NCBI RefSeq assembly: GCF_023715895.1
Contig: NZ_JAMBOO010000017.1
Location: 24,488-88,487, forward strand
Reading direction: 5' to 3'
DNA from: Domibacillus indicus
GTDB taxonomy: Bacteria > Bacillota > Bacilli > Bacillales > Domibacillaceae
Length of the DNA: 64,000 nt
Every line of letters starts with the position of its first letter. The first letter of the stretch is position 1. The notes beneath the pieces were generated by a model, which saw nothing but the letters and a program-made list of their open reading frames with translations, was not told where the DNA came from and did no database searches. Made by a program: the position numbers and the translations under genes. Positions 35,419 through 44,881 of this stretch are shown piece after piece.

Positions 35419-36549
35419 GTGTCAAAAAGTGTTTTATTTATCACGACGATCAGCAGAACCGTGCAGGCTTTTTTGATTCCGCATATTTGTTATTTTCTTG
35501 AACAGGGTTATCGCGTCGGTATAGCGACAAACACGGAAGATGAACCGTTAGATCACTTAACTGAAATGGGTGTAACAGTTCATTACGTCCCGTTTAACCG
35601 AAAGGTACTGTGCAGGAAAAATTGGAGAGCGTTTAAGAGAATCAAAAAAGTAAGCAAGGATTACGATATTCTTCATCTGCATACACCAGTCGCGTCTTTT
35701 CTTGCACGCATGGCGGCTTCACGGCAGCACCGCATTCTTTATATGGTGCATGGCTTTCATTTTCATGAAGGAGGCCGGAGTTGGACCAATTGGATATATA
35801 TACTCGCTGAAAGAGCAGCCGGCTGGCGCCCACAAACCGTTGTGGTTACGAATCGGGATGATTTGAAAGCGGCGAGAAGGCTTCTGCCGAACAATAAGAT
35901 TCACTATGTTCATGGAGTCGGTGTAGACACAGAACAATTTAAAAAGCGTGTGCCATCAAAAGAAGAGACACGAAAACAAAAAGTAGCTCTTGGTATTGCC
36001 AAACATGTGCGTGTACTTACCCATATTGCGGAATTAAATGAGAATAAGCGACAGTTCGATGTAATCGATGCCTGTGCTCTTATGAGAAAAGAGAGAGATG
36101 ATTTCATGGTGCTGCTCGTTGGGTCGGGTGAAAGGGAAGAAATGATTCGGCAATATATTCGGAGCCGACAGCTTGACGATCATATTAAATGTCTTGGATT
36201 CCGCTCTGATATCCCAGATCTTCTTGCTATCACTGATATTGGCCTGTTGGTATCTATAAGGGAAGGACTTCCACGCTCGATCATGGAAATGATGGCATCT
36301 CAAATTCCTGTTGTCGCAACCGATATACGAGGCAACCGTGATCTTGTTGAAAACGAGGAAACCGGTTTTTTAGTACCAGTTCAAACGCCGGAAGCTATTG
36401 CCGAGAAGTGTCTGTTTCTGTTGGAAAATAAGCAGCTTGCCCGGCAGCTCGGTGTAAAGGGCCGTGAAAAAATAGAAGCATATTTTTCGCTTCCGGCTGT
36501 TCTTAAAGAAATGGAGGCCATTTACAAAGAATTGAACAATGAGAGGTGA
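35419..36549 (+). CDS. epsD: EpsD-like GT4 glycosyltransferase
   Basis: Starts at GTG 35419, 3 bp after the previous stop. It shows the GT-B pattern of Bacillus EpsD: LHLHTPVASFLARMAA, YMVHGFHFHEGG, HGVGVDTEQF, LTHIAELNENKRQFDVIDA, and the donor site SIREGLPRSIMEMMASQIPV followed by ATDIRGNRDLV. A cytoplasmic transferase adding a sugar to the lipid-linked unit. Confidence 0.85.
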   Translation: MSKSVLFITTISRTVQAFLIPHICYFLEQGYRVGIATNTEDEPLDHLTEMGVTVHYVPFNRKVLCRKNWRAFKRIKKVSKDYDILHLHTPVASFLARMAASRQHRILYMVHGFHFHEGGRSWTNWIYILAERAAGWRPQTVVVTNRDDLKAARRLLPNNKIHYVHGVGVDTEQFKKRVPSKEETRKQKVALGIAKHVRVLTHIAELNENKRQFDVIDACALMRKERDDFMVLLVGSGEREEMIRQYIRSRQLDDHIKCLGFRSDIPDLLAITDIGLLVSIREGLPRSIMEMMASQIPVVATDIRGNRDLVENEETGFLVPVQTPEAIAEKCLFLLENKQLARQLGVKGREKIEAYFSLPAVLKEMEAIYKELNNER

Positions 36550-37211
36550 TGGATGTGAAGAAAATCATCATCATTGGTTCAGGAGGGCATGCAAGCGTCA
36601 TTATTGACGCAGTTGAGAAAGAAAAAAAATACTCGATCTATGGCATTATTGATCCCGTCCGTCCTGTCAATACGATCATTTATGGTTACCGGGTGATTGG
36701 AACAGAGTCTGTTTTGCCGACGATCATGAAAGATGTGCATGGAGGAATTCTTGCAATTGGAGACAACTGGAATCGAAAAAAAACGGCCGAAGCAATCCGT
36801 ACGCTTGTACCCGGCTTTACGTTTGTGTCGGTCGTGCATCCAAAAGCCTGTATCAGCAGCAATGTAAAAATAGGAGACGGTACAATTGTCATGGCCGGGA
36901 CGGTTGTAAACCGCAACGCGATCATTGGAGAGCATTGCATTTTAAATACAAACTCGTCGGTTGATCATGACTGCATCCTTGGTGACTTTGTCAGTATTGC
37001 ACCAGGCGTCGTCCTCGGCGGTAATGTAAAGGTAGGAAATAGTACGGCCGTGTCACTCGGGGCTAGGGTTATTCATTCTGTCAGTGTCGGTGAGCATACG
37101 GTCATTGGGGCAGGCTCTACGGTTGTGCATTCAATTGATTCATACTGTGTCGCTTATGGAACCCCTGCCAAAAAGGTCAGATCGAGAAAACCGGAAGATG
37201 GCTATTTGTAG
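36546..37211 (+). CDS. epsM: EpsM/PglD-like sugar O/N-acetyltransferase
   Basis: Starts at GTG 36546 or ATG 36549 (TGATG overlap with the upstream gene, GAGAGG upstream). The N-terminal ~60 residues are a Rossmann-like UDP-sugar-binding part (IIIIGSGGHASVIIDAV). A left-handed beta-helix of hexapeptide repeats follows (IGDGTIVMAGTVVNRNAIIG, VDHDCILGDFVSIAPGV). The His of DHD is the catalytic base in PglD. Expected reaction: acetylation of UDP-4-amino-4,6-dideoxy-GlcNAc to UDP-diacetylbacillosamine. Confidence 0.88.
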   Translation: MMDVKKIIIIGSGGHASVIIDAVEKEKKYSIYGIIDPVRPVNTIIYGYRVIGTESVLPTIMKDVHGGILAIGDNWNRKKTAEAIRTLVPGFTFVSVVHPKACISSNVKIGDGTIVMAGTVVNRNAIIGEHCILNTNSSVDHDCILGDFVSIAPGVVLGGNVKVGNSTAVSLGARVIHSVSVGEHTVIGAGSTVVHSIDSYCVAYGTPAKKVRSRKPEDGYL

Positions 37212-37221
37212 GGAGGACTAA

Positions 37222-38124
37222 ATGAAACGAGTATTAATGCTGCGATCGGGGAAATCGTATCTGCCGCAAATAGAAGCGACAATTGACTTTTTTTGCAAAC
37301 AGGATACGCACATACAGTTTGTAGATTCTGCAGAAGCAGAAGGAGCGGGCCTGCATGAATTCGATGGTGTATGGAAGTTTCCGGGCATTGATTGGAATGA
37401 AAAGCTGTCTATTCCACTTATTCACGAGTACGCTTCTCTTTCCACCGGACTCTTTCCAAGATGGAAAAACAAAGTAAAAAAGATGGTCAATGTAAAGCCA
37501 GATCTTCGCATTTATTTAAACGAATTTGTAGAAGATGGATTTTCGTTTTCCGACAGCGTCAGCTTTGTGTATCGGGATATGGGTGTAGGTGATCATTTTT
37601 TTGACTGTCAGGACGCTGTCAAACAGTACGATTGCGTGTATGTGGGAGCTATATCTAAACAAAGAGGGATCAGCCGAATGCTTGATCATTTTAAATATCG
37701 AGCTAAAAGCAGCAGCCTTTTAGTGGTCGGCAGGGTGGCGGATGACCTCTATAAAGATTACGTTTCATGCTCAAATATTACTTTTACCGGTGACGTTGCT
37801 TATAAAGATGTGGCCAAATATGCATCGACTGCCGTCTATGGGATTAACTATATGCCTAATAAATATCCGTACAATAGGCAGACTTCTACAAAGCTGCTAG
37901 AGTATGCAGCAATGGGATTAAAGATCGTAACAACGGATTATTTATGGGTCCGGCATTTTATGAAGCAGCAAGGAGCATCTTTTCTGTTTGTGGATGAGCA
38001 TCTGAATGGACTTGATTTTTCAACGCAGCAAGAGCAGGTAATGGTGGATGCTGATCAATTCAGGTGGTCTAATGTGATACAAAAATCTGGTCTGGAAGAG
38101 AAACTGAGGATTCTTTTCTCATGA
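37222..38124 (+). CDS. Glycosyltransferase (GT-B, GT1/GT4-like)
   Basis: 300 residues, RBS GGGAGGA. The C-terminal half shows CVYVGAISKQRGISRML, LLVVGRVAD, the donor-site region GINYMPNKYPYNRQTSTKLLEYAAMGLKIV. The N-terminal domain is short and divergent. A transferase of the exopolysaccharide repeat unit. Sugar specificity cannot be told. Confidence 0.7.
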   Translation: MKRVLMLRSGKSYLPQIEATIDFFCKQDTHIQFVDSAEAEGAGLHEFDGVWKFPGIDWNEKLSIPLIHEYASLSTGLFPRWKNKVKKMVNVKPDLRIYLNEFVEDGFSFSDSVSFVYRDMGVGDHFFDCQDAVKQYDCVYVGAISKQRGISRMLDHFKYRAKSSSLLVVGRVADDLYKDYVSCSNITFTGDVAYKDVAKYASTAVYGINYMPNKYPYNRQTSTKLLEYAAMGLKIVTTDYLWVRHFMKQQGASFLFVDEHLNGLDFSTQQEQVMVDADQFRWSNVIQKSGLEEKLRILFS

Positions 38125-38147
38125 TCATAAAAAGAGGTGAAGGATTA

Positions 38148-39296
38148 ATGGAGCCTTCCAAAAAGCCAATTTATCTTTCACCGCCTCATATGGGCGGATT
38201 GGAGCAGCGGTTTATTGACGAAGCATTTAAACAAAACTGGATCGCTCCTGCCGGCCCTCACATTGCCCGTTTCGAAGAAGAACTGGCCGCTTATACGGGA
38301 TCGGGCGGCGCGGTGGCATTAAGTTCTGGAACAGCTGGCATCCATCTAGCTTTGCGTGCCCTTGGGCTTCAAAAAGGAGACACGGTGTTTTGTTCGTCTT
38401 TTACGTTTGTGGCTAGTGCCAATCCGATCCGATACGAAGGAGCGGAACCGGTGTTTATCGACAGTGAACCGGAAAGCTGGAATATGAGTCCTGCAGCGCT
38501 TGAGCAGGCTTTTCGGGAAGCGGAGCAGAATAACCGCCTGCCTAAAGCGGTGATTGTTGTTCACTTGTATGGCCAGAATGCTGACATGGATCCGATTATG
38601 AAATTGTGTAATACGTATGACGTGCCGGTTATTGAAGACGCAGCCGAATCGCTAGGTTCTACGTACAAAGGACGGGCAAGCGGTACAATCGGTACATTTG
38701 GGATTTATTCGTTTAATGGAAATAAAATTATTACTACTTCTAACGGCGGCATGATTGTGTCAAACGACCGGGATGCGTTAGAAAAGATCCGGTTTTGGTC
38801 CACGCAGGCAAAAGACAACGCCGGACATTACCAGCACAGTGAACTTGGATACAATTACCGCCTCAGCAACGTTCTTGCCGGTATTGGGCGTGGACAGCTG
38901 CTTGTTTTAAATGAGCGAATCAGTGCTCGCCAGGCGATTTTCAACACGTATAAAAAAGAACTTTCACCTCTTCCAGGTGTTCGTTTTATGCCGGAAACAT
39001 CATATGGTACTGCTACTCACTGGCTGACTGCACTGACACTGGAAGAAGGACGTGCAAAAATAACACCTGTGCAGCTAATCGAAGCTCTCGCTCAAGCTGA
39101 TATTGAAGCGCGCCGTGTATGGAAACCGATGCATGCACAGCCTCTTTATCAGCACTGCAAGTACGTTCCTCATCAGCCGAACCTTAGTGTCTCAGATGCT
39201 GTTTTCAAGGAAGGGGTTTGTCTACCGTCAGGGTCAAGCTTAACAAACGAAGAACAGCAGCGGGTCATCGATTGTGTGAAAAAGGCACTGCGGTAA
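38148..39296 (+). CDS. epsN: EpsN/PglE-like aminotransferase
   Basis: The start is taken at ATG 38148 after AGAGGTGAAG. An in-frame ATG at 38121 overlaps the preceding stop. DegT/DnrJ/EryC1 family: YLSPPHMGGLEQRF, ALSSGTAGIHLALRAL, VFCSSFTFVASANPI, VPVIEDAAESLGSTY and the PLP lysine in FNGNKIITT. Closely patterned on Bacillus EpsN. It converts UDP-4-keto-6-deoxy-GlcNAc (EpsC product) to the 4-amino sugar, which EpsM then acetylates. Confidence 0.92.
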   Translation: MEPSKKPIYLSPPHMGGLEQRFIDEAFKQNWIAPAGPHIARFEEELAAYTGSGGAVALSSGTAGIHLALRALGLQKGDTVFCSSFTFVASANPIRYEGAEPVFIDSEPESWNMSPAALEQAFREAEQNNRLPKAVIVVHLYGQNADMDPIMKLCNTYDVPVIEDAAESLGSTYKGRASGTIGTFGIYSFNGNKIITTSNGGMIVSNDRDALEKIRFWSTQAKDNAGHYQHSELGYNYRLSNVLAGIGRGQLLVLNERISARQAIFNTYKKELSPLPGVRFMPETSYGTATHWLTALTLEEGRAKITPVQLIEALAQADIEARRVWKPMHAQPLYQHCKYVPHQPNLSVSDAVFKEGVCLPSGSSLTNEEQQRVIDCVKKALR

Positions 39297-39308
39297 GGAG
39301 GGAAGGCG

Positions 39309-40322
39309 ATGAACGTTTTAAAGAGGGTCAAAGAAGAAATGAGAAGCTTTCAATGTGAGTTTGAAGGGCGAATTGCAACGGTAGGAACCACTGCAAGAGA
39401 TTCGCAGCCGTTTTCTGTTCTGCCGCGCCGGAATGCACTTGGGTTTGAGGCCATTAATTTTTTGGTGCTGCATCCTGAGTATGCAGAAGAATGCTTTACA
39501 GCGCTGGATGGCAAAGTAAAGTATATACTAGTCGATATTGAAATGAAAAAACAAATTGATTTAATGGAGATTGCTCGAAAATGTGTTCAGCAATCAACAC
39601 TCGTTTCGTATAAACCAAATGATACAACACTTGAAGCGGCTGACTTTTTTCTTCGTCACTCCTTTGCCGATAATATGCGGGGGAAAAAGGTTTTTATTTA
39701 TGGAGCAGGGAACTTGGGAACAAAGCTTGCACTGCGCCTGGCTGAACGGGGAGCCGAGGTGTTCTTAGATTCACGAAATCCTGTTAAAACAGCGGAGATT
39801 ATCCGGGCACTTAATTATTTAATGCCAAGGTGTTCAAGTCAGTCGATTTACCCGGTGCAAAGTTATAACACACTGGACAACGAAATTGATATATTTATTT
39901 CCTTTACCTCTGCCTCTCATATTATTACTCCTGCCTATCTTACTTGTATAAAAAAAGGGGGATTAGCCCTTGACGGAGGTATCAATAACTTCACCGATGA
40001 TTTTATAAAAGGAGCAGCACGGAAATCGATTGATTGCTGCCGGCTTGATGTTCGGGCTGCTTTTCCTCATACTATTTTATTTTTACTGAAGTATATTCAG
40101 AATTTTTATGAGAATGTGCAGGGAGAAGCCATTTTTTGTGGGGTGAAAGCAGTAGCGGGTGGTGTCATGGGGAAAGAAGGAGACATTGTTCTGGATCAAA
40201 TCAGGAACCCGAAGCAGATTGTCGGCATTGCTAATGGAATAGGCGGGCTGAAACCGGAAAATATGTATACAGACATCGAAAAACAGAACCTTCAAAAACT
40301 GAGAGACTGGCTGGAAAAGTAA
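39309..40322 (+). CDS. NAD(P)-binding Rossmann protein of unknown substrate
   Basis: 337 residues, RBS GGAGGGAAGG. A Rossmann motif VFIYGAGNLGTKLALRLAE lies at ~128-146, followed by an acidic residue in EVFLD (NAD-type). The domain order (N-terminal ~120, nucleotide-binding centre, C-terminal helices) recalls shikimate dehydrogenase/FolD-like proteins, but the catalytic motifs of those families are not clear. It is the last gene of the operon. It may modify a sugar or a non-sugar substituent. Confidence 0.55.
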   Translation: MNVLKRVKEEMRSFQCEFEGRIATVGTTARDSQPFSVLPRRNALGFEAINFLVLHPEYAEECFTALDGKVKYILVDIEMKKQIDLMEIARKCVQQSTLVSYKPNDTTLEAADFFLRHSFADNMRGKKVFIYGAGNLGTKLALRLAERGAEVFLDSRNPVKTAEIIRALNYLMPRCSSQSIYPVQSYNTLDNEIDIFISFTSASHIITPAYLTCIKKGGLALDGGINNFTDDFIKGAARKSIDCCRLDVRAAFPHTILFLLKYIQNFYENVQGEAIFCGVKAVAGGVMGKEGDIVLDQIRNPKQIVGIANGIGGLKPENMYTDIEKQNLQKLRDWLEK

Positions 40323-40349
40323 GAAGGAGCGGCAGCGCCGCTCCTTCTT
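40321..40349. terminator. Bidirectional terminator between the eps operon and epsC
   Basis: Perfect 13-bp stem AAGAAGGAGCGGC/GCCGCTCCTTCTT with a 3-base loop, overlapping the stop of the oxidoreductase gene and followed by GCTTTTTCTT. The convergent epsC gene ends 8 bp away. Confidence 0.9.
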
Positions 40350-40357
40350 GCTTTTTC

Positions 40358-42205
40358 TTAATGAAACAAATCAATTTGATAGGAAGGAACAATTTCTTTT
40401 AACAACAGCTTAATGCGTGCGTCGGTCTGCTCGCTGCCAGGCTCATAAACAATTTTTTTGAGCCGGCCTATCCAATGATCCATATCAAACCCACTTAAAT
40501 CTGCTGGTTTGGCCACGAAAATCAACTCGTGTTTGGACGCCATATGTCCTTCTTCTGTGGTGAAAAGTTCTTCGTATAACTTTTCCCCAGGACGCATGCC
40601 TGTATAGCGGATTTCGATATCTTTTCCTGGTGTCAGACCGGATAGTGTGATTAAATTACGGGCCAGTTCGCTAATTTTAACGGGCTTACCCATGTCTAAA
40701 ATAAAAATTTCTCCGCCCTTTGCCAGCGCCCCTGCTTGAATTACCAGCTGCACAGCTTCAGGAATAGTCATAAAATAGCGTGTCATATCCGGGTGTGTGA
40801 CTGTAACAGGGCCGCCATTTTGAATCTGCTTTTTAAACAGTGGAATCACGCTGCCTCTGCTTCCGAGTACGTTCCCAAACCGGACTGCGACAAAGTTCGT
40901 TTTGCTCTGCTGGTTTAAATTTTGAATGACCAGCTCAGCGATCCGCTTGGTTGTCCCCATGACGCTTGTTGGATTGACTGCTTTGTCTGTGGAAATTTGT
41001 ACATACGTCTCAACATTGTATTGGTGGGCGCATTCTGCCAGATTTTTTGTACCGAAAATGTTATTTTTAACAGCTTCGGTCGGGTTGTGTTCCATCAAGG
41101 GAACATGCTTATGAGCGGCTGCGTGAAAAACAACCTCCGGACGGTAAACAGAAAAAATGTGTTCAAGCCGGTTTTTGTCTTGAATATCCGCAATAAGTGC
41201 TTTGACAGGAAGATCGGGATAAAGCTGCTCAAGCTCTTTTTCAATCGTATACACGCTGTTTTCACCGTGGCCAAGCATTAATACTTTTTTTGGTTGAAAC
41301 GAAGAAATCTGCCGGCAGATTTCAGAACCGATTGAGCCGCCAGCTCCCGTAATTAGCACTGTTTTTTCCTGTATATATTGGGAAATTCCTAGAGTATCCA
41401 GCTGAATCGGTGGGCGTCCAAGCAAGTCCTCCACATTTACCTCACGGATCATACTTAATGTAACACGACCGTTAATAATATCTGTGATACGCGGCAGGAT
41501 TCTAACAGGAGTGCCACAGCTTTGGCAGCTTTTCACAATCCGGGTAATATCGCTTCCGGAAGCAGATGGCATGGCAATAACCGCCGTTTCAATATCGAAT
41601 CGTTTAATAACCTGTTCGATCTCGTGACTTGTGCCGGCAACTGGCATGTTTCGCACATGAAGGCCAACTTTTTCTGGGTCATCATCAATAAATGCAACAG
41701 GGTACAAAGGGGAATCTATCGTTTTTTTCAGCTCTTTCACCACTAGGATACCTGCATTGCCTGCACCGATAATCAGTGTCCGCTTTCCTTTTTTATTTGG
41801 AATCCCCTTGTTCTCATTTACAGACCATAAAATCAGCCGGGAAAATAAAAATGCTGTTAATGCAACGGTCCAGGTCATAAAAACAAGAGAGAACGGCAAA
41901 GTGGTCATATTCCATGCGGAAAAAAGAAGATGGAGAAGACCCCCAGTGACAAAGGCAAATGCGAAGCTTTTTCCAATAACTTTTGTTTCCCCCATACTTG
42001 CAAAACGCCACAAGTGGCGGTAATGGTTAAAGTAATGAAAACCAACTGTCAGCACAGCCCAAAGCAATCCGAAGAGATACACCATTTCAGAGAGTGTAAT
42101 CCCTCTGCTGTTTTCATAGAAAACAAAGCAGGAAACTGCAACTGAAAGAAGGATAATCCCAAAATCCACCAAAAGCGCCAGAGCATATCGTTTCGTTCGG
42201 CTCAT
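40358..42205 (-). CDS. epsC: EpsC/PglF-like UDP-GlcNAc 4,6-dehydratase
   Basis: 615 residues. Four N-terminal membrane helices (to ~115), a first nucleotide-binding domain (LIIGAGNAGILVVKELK, ~146) and a second SDR domain beginning ITGAGGSIGSEICRQISS (~285), with ISTDKAVNPTSVMGTTKRIA carrying the dehydratase-type catalytic residues (Asp-Lys, Lys) and RFGNVLGSRGSVIPLF. It forms UDP-4-keto-6-deoxy sugar at the membrane, the first step before EpsN and EpsM. Oddly it is transcribed convergently to the rest of the cluster, so it has its own promoter. Confidence 0.92.
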   Translation of the reverse strand: MSRTKRYALALLVDFGIILLSVAVSCFVFYENSRGITLSEMVYLFGLLWAVLTVGFHYFNHYRHLWRFASMGETKVIGKSFAFAFVTGGLLHLLFSAWNMTTLPFSLVFMTWTVALTAFLFSRLILWSVNENKGIPNKKGKRTLIIGAGNAGILVVKELKKTIDSPLYPVAFIDDDPEKVGLHVRNMPVAGTSHEIEQVIKRFDIETAVIAMPSASGSDITRIVKSCQSCGTPVRILPRITDIINGRVTLSMIREVNVEDLLGRPPIQLDTLGISQYIQEKTVLITGAGGSIGSEICRQISSFQPKKVLMLGHGENSVYTIEKELEQLYPDLPVKALIADIQDKNRLEHIFSVYRPEVVFHAAAHKHVPLMEHNPTEAVKNNIFGTKNLAECAHQYNVETYVQISTDKAVNPTSVMGTTKRIAELVIQNLNQQSKTNFVAVRFGNVLGSRGSVIPLFKKQIQNGGPVTVTHPDMTRYFMTIPEAVQLVIQAGALAKGGEIFILDMGKPVKISELARNLITLSGLTPGKDIEIRYTGMRPGEKLYEELFTTEEGHMASKHELIFVAKPADLSGFDMDHWIGRLKKIVYEPGSEQTDARIKLLLKEIVPSYQIDLFH

Positions 42206-42360
42206 ACAAAAGCCTCCTTTCTATACTTTTTAGCTCTTTACTTTATATGAGTTTATGGAATGAAGTGTGAGATAATTTGGAAAAAACAAGGGTAAAATAG
42301 GCTTCTGTTAAAAAAAATGGAACAGAGTAACTTTATTTCCATTCCGTTTGTTTTCTGGAC

Positions 42361-42425
42361 AAAAAATTAGCGCCGTATGCCCCGTCAAAATCTTCGATTT
42401 AGTGGGGGTTAGGCGCTAATTTTTT
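42361..42425. repeat. Palindromic element, copy D
   Basis: Outer arms AAAAAATTAGCGCC/GGCGCTAATTTTTT, 14 bp perfect, inner CCCC/GGGG and core CAAAATCTTCGATTTAGTGG. About 90 percent like copy E (46911). The core is shared with copies A-C. Confidence 0.75.
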
Positions 42426-42575
42426 GTTCAAGCGAAATTACCTGCATTTCCATTATCTCAGGTGCCGTAGCGGAAAGAAGGCAGGAGTCCGGTTCATTGT
42501 CGGATTCATGCCCAAAAAGCAGCTTAATAGTTATGGCTAACTTTTTGGGTCTAGATAGATCATCTTTATGTACGT

Positions 42576-42607
42576 GAAGAAGTAAGGACTAACCTGCTTA
42601 CTTCTTC
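42576..42607. terminator. Hairpin in the intergenic region
   Basis: Perfect 11-bp stem GAAGAAGTAAG/CTTACTTCTTC with a 10-base loop. There is no adjacent gene and no T-run. TGTACGTG flanks it on both sides, so it may be part of a small insertion. Confidence 0.45.
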
Positions 42608-43022
42608 CTATAACAATGTACGTGTCAACTTGGTTATTGATACAAAAAACAGCCAGGCTGGACCCGGCTGCAAGAAATGGTTTCGATCTTGATGAGTTTG
42701 AATTTTATTAGTTCGAAACATTACCGTTATTACCATAATATAGATTTTTATACATAATATAGAATCACCTTGAAAAATTGAATAAAAAAGGTGACAGCTT
42801 GCAATTTTCGAAGGAGAATGGGTCATTGCCGATGTTGGAGGCAAGCCAACTTTCTTTGCTCTGAAGAAAGCTTTTGAAGCAGGGGATCGGGCAGAAAGTA
42901 GCGGTAATAGAATATAAAACAGGGAGATTAGAGGCGGAGCGGAGACATTATGTTTACAGGAGCAATAGTGAAAATTTGCAAGGTGAAACAGTAGAAGCTT
43001 GAGGCGCATTATTAGATGAAAA
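42608..43022. other. Gap with coding traces only
   Basis: One hairpin of the CAGCCAGG..CCGGCTG type at about 42648-42670, related to those at 44082 and 47602. A coding-like trace (FEGEWVIADVGGKPTFFALK, AFEAGDRAES) at about 42805-42905 is not assignable. Confidence 0.35.
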
Positions 43023-43053
43023 AAGTAACTATTCCAACCAAGAATAGTTACTT
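43023..43053. terminator. Hairpin, orphan terminator
   Basis: Perfect 12-bp stem AAGTAACTATTC/GAATAGTTACTT with a 7-base loop and A-rich flanks. The sequence 43054-43480 shows only broken coding traces (for example VVGTNGLGG). Confidence 0.5.
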
Positions 43054-43482
43054 CAAAAATTTCTCAATACGCGTGAAAGGAAGTGGGGTAAATGTATTAT
43101 ATGCGGCAACGATGGAAGAAGTGAAATGTAGTTTGCTGAATAGTGAACTTTCGCATATTATTCACGTCTAACTTTGTTCAAATAAGACAGAATCGTTGTT
43201 TTCAAAAAACTAGGGATTCATAACCATAAAACCATTTTATAAACAAGCCGGAAACTTTGGAACTTATGAATATTGAAATTAGTAAGCTGATGACCGTCGC
43301 TGTTGTTGGAACGAATGGTTTAGGAGGTTAAAAAAGATTTTTAACAACTGTGTTATCACTAAGACAGCGGAAGCTCTTATAACAGAGCCTAAAAACCTAA
43401 CTTCTATTGCGGAGAAATATATGGATTTAATTCCTTTTTATTCCTAATACGCTTTTTCTTATTCAAAAAGGGGGAGGCAGCC

Positions 43483-43800
43483 TTGGAGATCGGAGAGTGG
43501 AAAAGAGTCAAAATCGGCGACGTTACAGTCATCGGATATATAAGCCGCATTGTTTTTTCGGGCAGTCAAATTGAGATAACGATAGTTGCCATTATCAAAA
43601 ACGATCTACTGAAATGGGGAAGGGGAATGCCAAGGACGTTACTATTTGGGAAGCATCGTCTAGAACCCATTGGCACACTGCTAGATGATATACAGGATAA
43701 AACAGCGCTCATTGATCTGGCACTTATGACGAAGGACAAAGACTGGTTTGAAGAATTGACTGAAGGATTAAAGAGTGGCATATCGAGGAGCAGTAATTGA
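43483..43800 (+). CDS. IDEAL-domain-like small protein
   Basis: 105 residues starting with TTG at 43483 after GGGGGAGG. The C-terminal ~40 residues (DKTALIDLALMTKDKDWFEE then LTEGL) resemble the IDEAL helix-hairpin motif of small Bacillus proteins. The N-terminal part is beta-rich. Such proteins are thought to bind partners through the IDEAL motif. Specific role unknown. Confidence 0.5.
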   Translation: MEIGEWKRVKIGDVTVIGYISRIVFSGSQIEITIVAIIKNDLLKWGRGMPRTLLFGKHRLEPIGTLLDDIQDKTALIDLALMTKDKDWFEELTEGLKSGISRSSN

Positions 43801-43862
43801 GCAGAAATAGCCGTTGGAAGAAATAAAAGTTTATTGCATGAAAAAGAGAGAGGGGTGAAAGG

Positions 43863-43986
43863 AGGCCGCTGAAAAAGTCATTGATTTCGAAAGTTAAAAA
43901 ATCGATTCTCAAAATAACGTCACTTTTTAAAGGTAAGTGGGGGGTATTTTCGTCGCTTTTTAAAAATTAGACTTTTTCATCAGCCT
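43863..43986. mobile_element. MITE-like element
   Basis: About 124 bp with inverted ends: AGGCCGCTGAAAAAGTC and (minus strand) GAGGCTGATGAAAAAGTC. No coding capacity. These ends look like those of IS1182-type elements, so it is probably a deletion derivative (inference). Confidence 0.55.
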
Positions 43987-44081
43987 CGTGTGGAAGGCGA
44001 GCACATTTTTGTTCGGTATTAGACCTTAACGCCGTAACGTTTGGAAATAGCGAAAAAGCGGTGGGAATTTGCATAAAAAGC

Positions 44082-44104
44082 AGCCAGGTGAGAGACCTGA
44101 CTGT
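44082..44104. repeat. CAGCCAGG hairpin repeat
   Basis: CAGCCAGGTGAGAGACCTGACTG preceded by A5. A close relative is at 47602-47626 and a looser one near 42648. Two further hairpins follow: 44142-44175 (ATCTCCCT..AGGGGAGAT, then GGCCTCTTTTTT) and 44281-44301 (GCTTCGAA/TTCGAAGC). There is no gene in 43801-44411 besides these and the MITE. Confidence 0.55.
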
Positions 44105-44411
44105 AAAAACGTTCTGAGTTTATCGCATTACTGGTCATTCATCTCCCTCAAATTGTTTCGCAATTAGGGGAGATAAATGGCCTCTTTTTTGTTTGTTGCT
44201 TAGCATTTAAAATGTATGTTTTCCTTTTTGGCATACTCTATTTTTTAAATAATAGATGAGTGAGATGATGCTGAATTACCGCTTCGAAGTTTTTTCGAAG
44301 CAGAACAAAAAAGCACCCTTCACTCATGGGTCAACCTCTGCCGCCAGCAGTCACATTATGAACTATTAAGCATAAAAATATACAAAACTATAAAAATAGA
44401 GGAGGCCCAAG

Positions 44412-44705
44412 ATGGAATTAAATCGTAAAAACTACTTCTCTTTAAAAAAGTCTGGTGCAAGCGATAAAAATGCAGCCGAAAGATTTGGTGTCTCTTTATC
44501 AAAAGTGCAAAAATGGAAAAAAGAAAATCTGACTTCTAAAGAAATCAGGAAATTGCAGTTAGAAAAGAAGTTTGTTCCTGGGTGCGAATGTGAGGAAGAA
44601 CATTGCAATTCTAGTAAAGTGCATGTTTGGTACATGACAGAAGAAGAGCGGCTAGCATACATCAAAAAGCATCCAATTCGGTCAACCAGCCGTACAAAAG
44701 GATGA
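44412..44705 (+). CDS. Small helix-turn-helix-like protein
   Basis: 97 residues, RBS AGAGGAGG. Residues ~12-40 (SGASDKNAAERFGVSLSKVQ then KWKKEN) look like a helix-turn-helix. The middle holds GCECEEEHCNSS, a possible metal site. Not assigned to a named family. Confidence 0.55.
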   Translation: MELNRKNYFSLKKSGASDKNAAERFGVSLSKVQKWKKENLTSKEIRKLQLEKKFVPGCECEEEHCNSSKVHVWYMTEEERLAYIKKHPIRSTSRTKG

Positions 44706-44773
44706 TCGTTTTCTAATATTGACGGGTACGGAAAGCGGTGGAAAGAGAAGATGGATTGATGAACAATATTTGA

Positions 44774-44881
44774 ACTACCGCCCACTTACCTGACGGTTGA
44801 AGTGGGGGATTCCTGGGCAAGAGGATCTTCGCCCCCCAGTAATCGGGCTAACCCCGTATTCCAACGGTTTTATGACCAATC
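44774..44881 (-). ncRNA. Putative omega RNA / right end of a TnpB element
   Basis: Directly 3' of the tnpB1 fragment on the minus strand. It contains GGGGTTAGCCCG and a closing hairpin CCCACTT/AAGTGGG (44781-44787, 44800-44806) ending near 44774, as in IS605-type right ends, where the guide would start. Called from position and structure only. Confidence 0.45.

Noticed and set aside
42608..43009. A 133-codon minus-strand frame
   Set aside because: No ribosome site, odd composition, and it crosses sequence with coding traces on the other strand.
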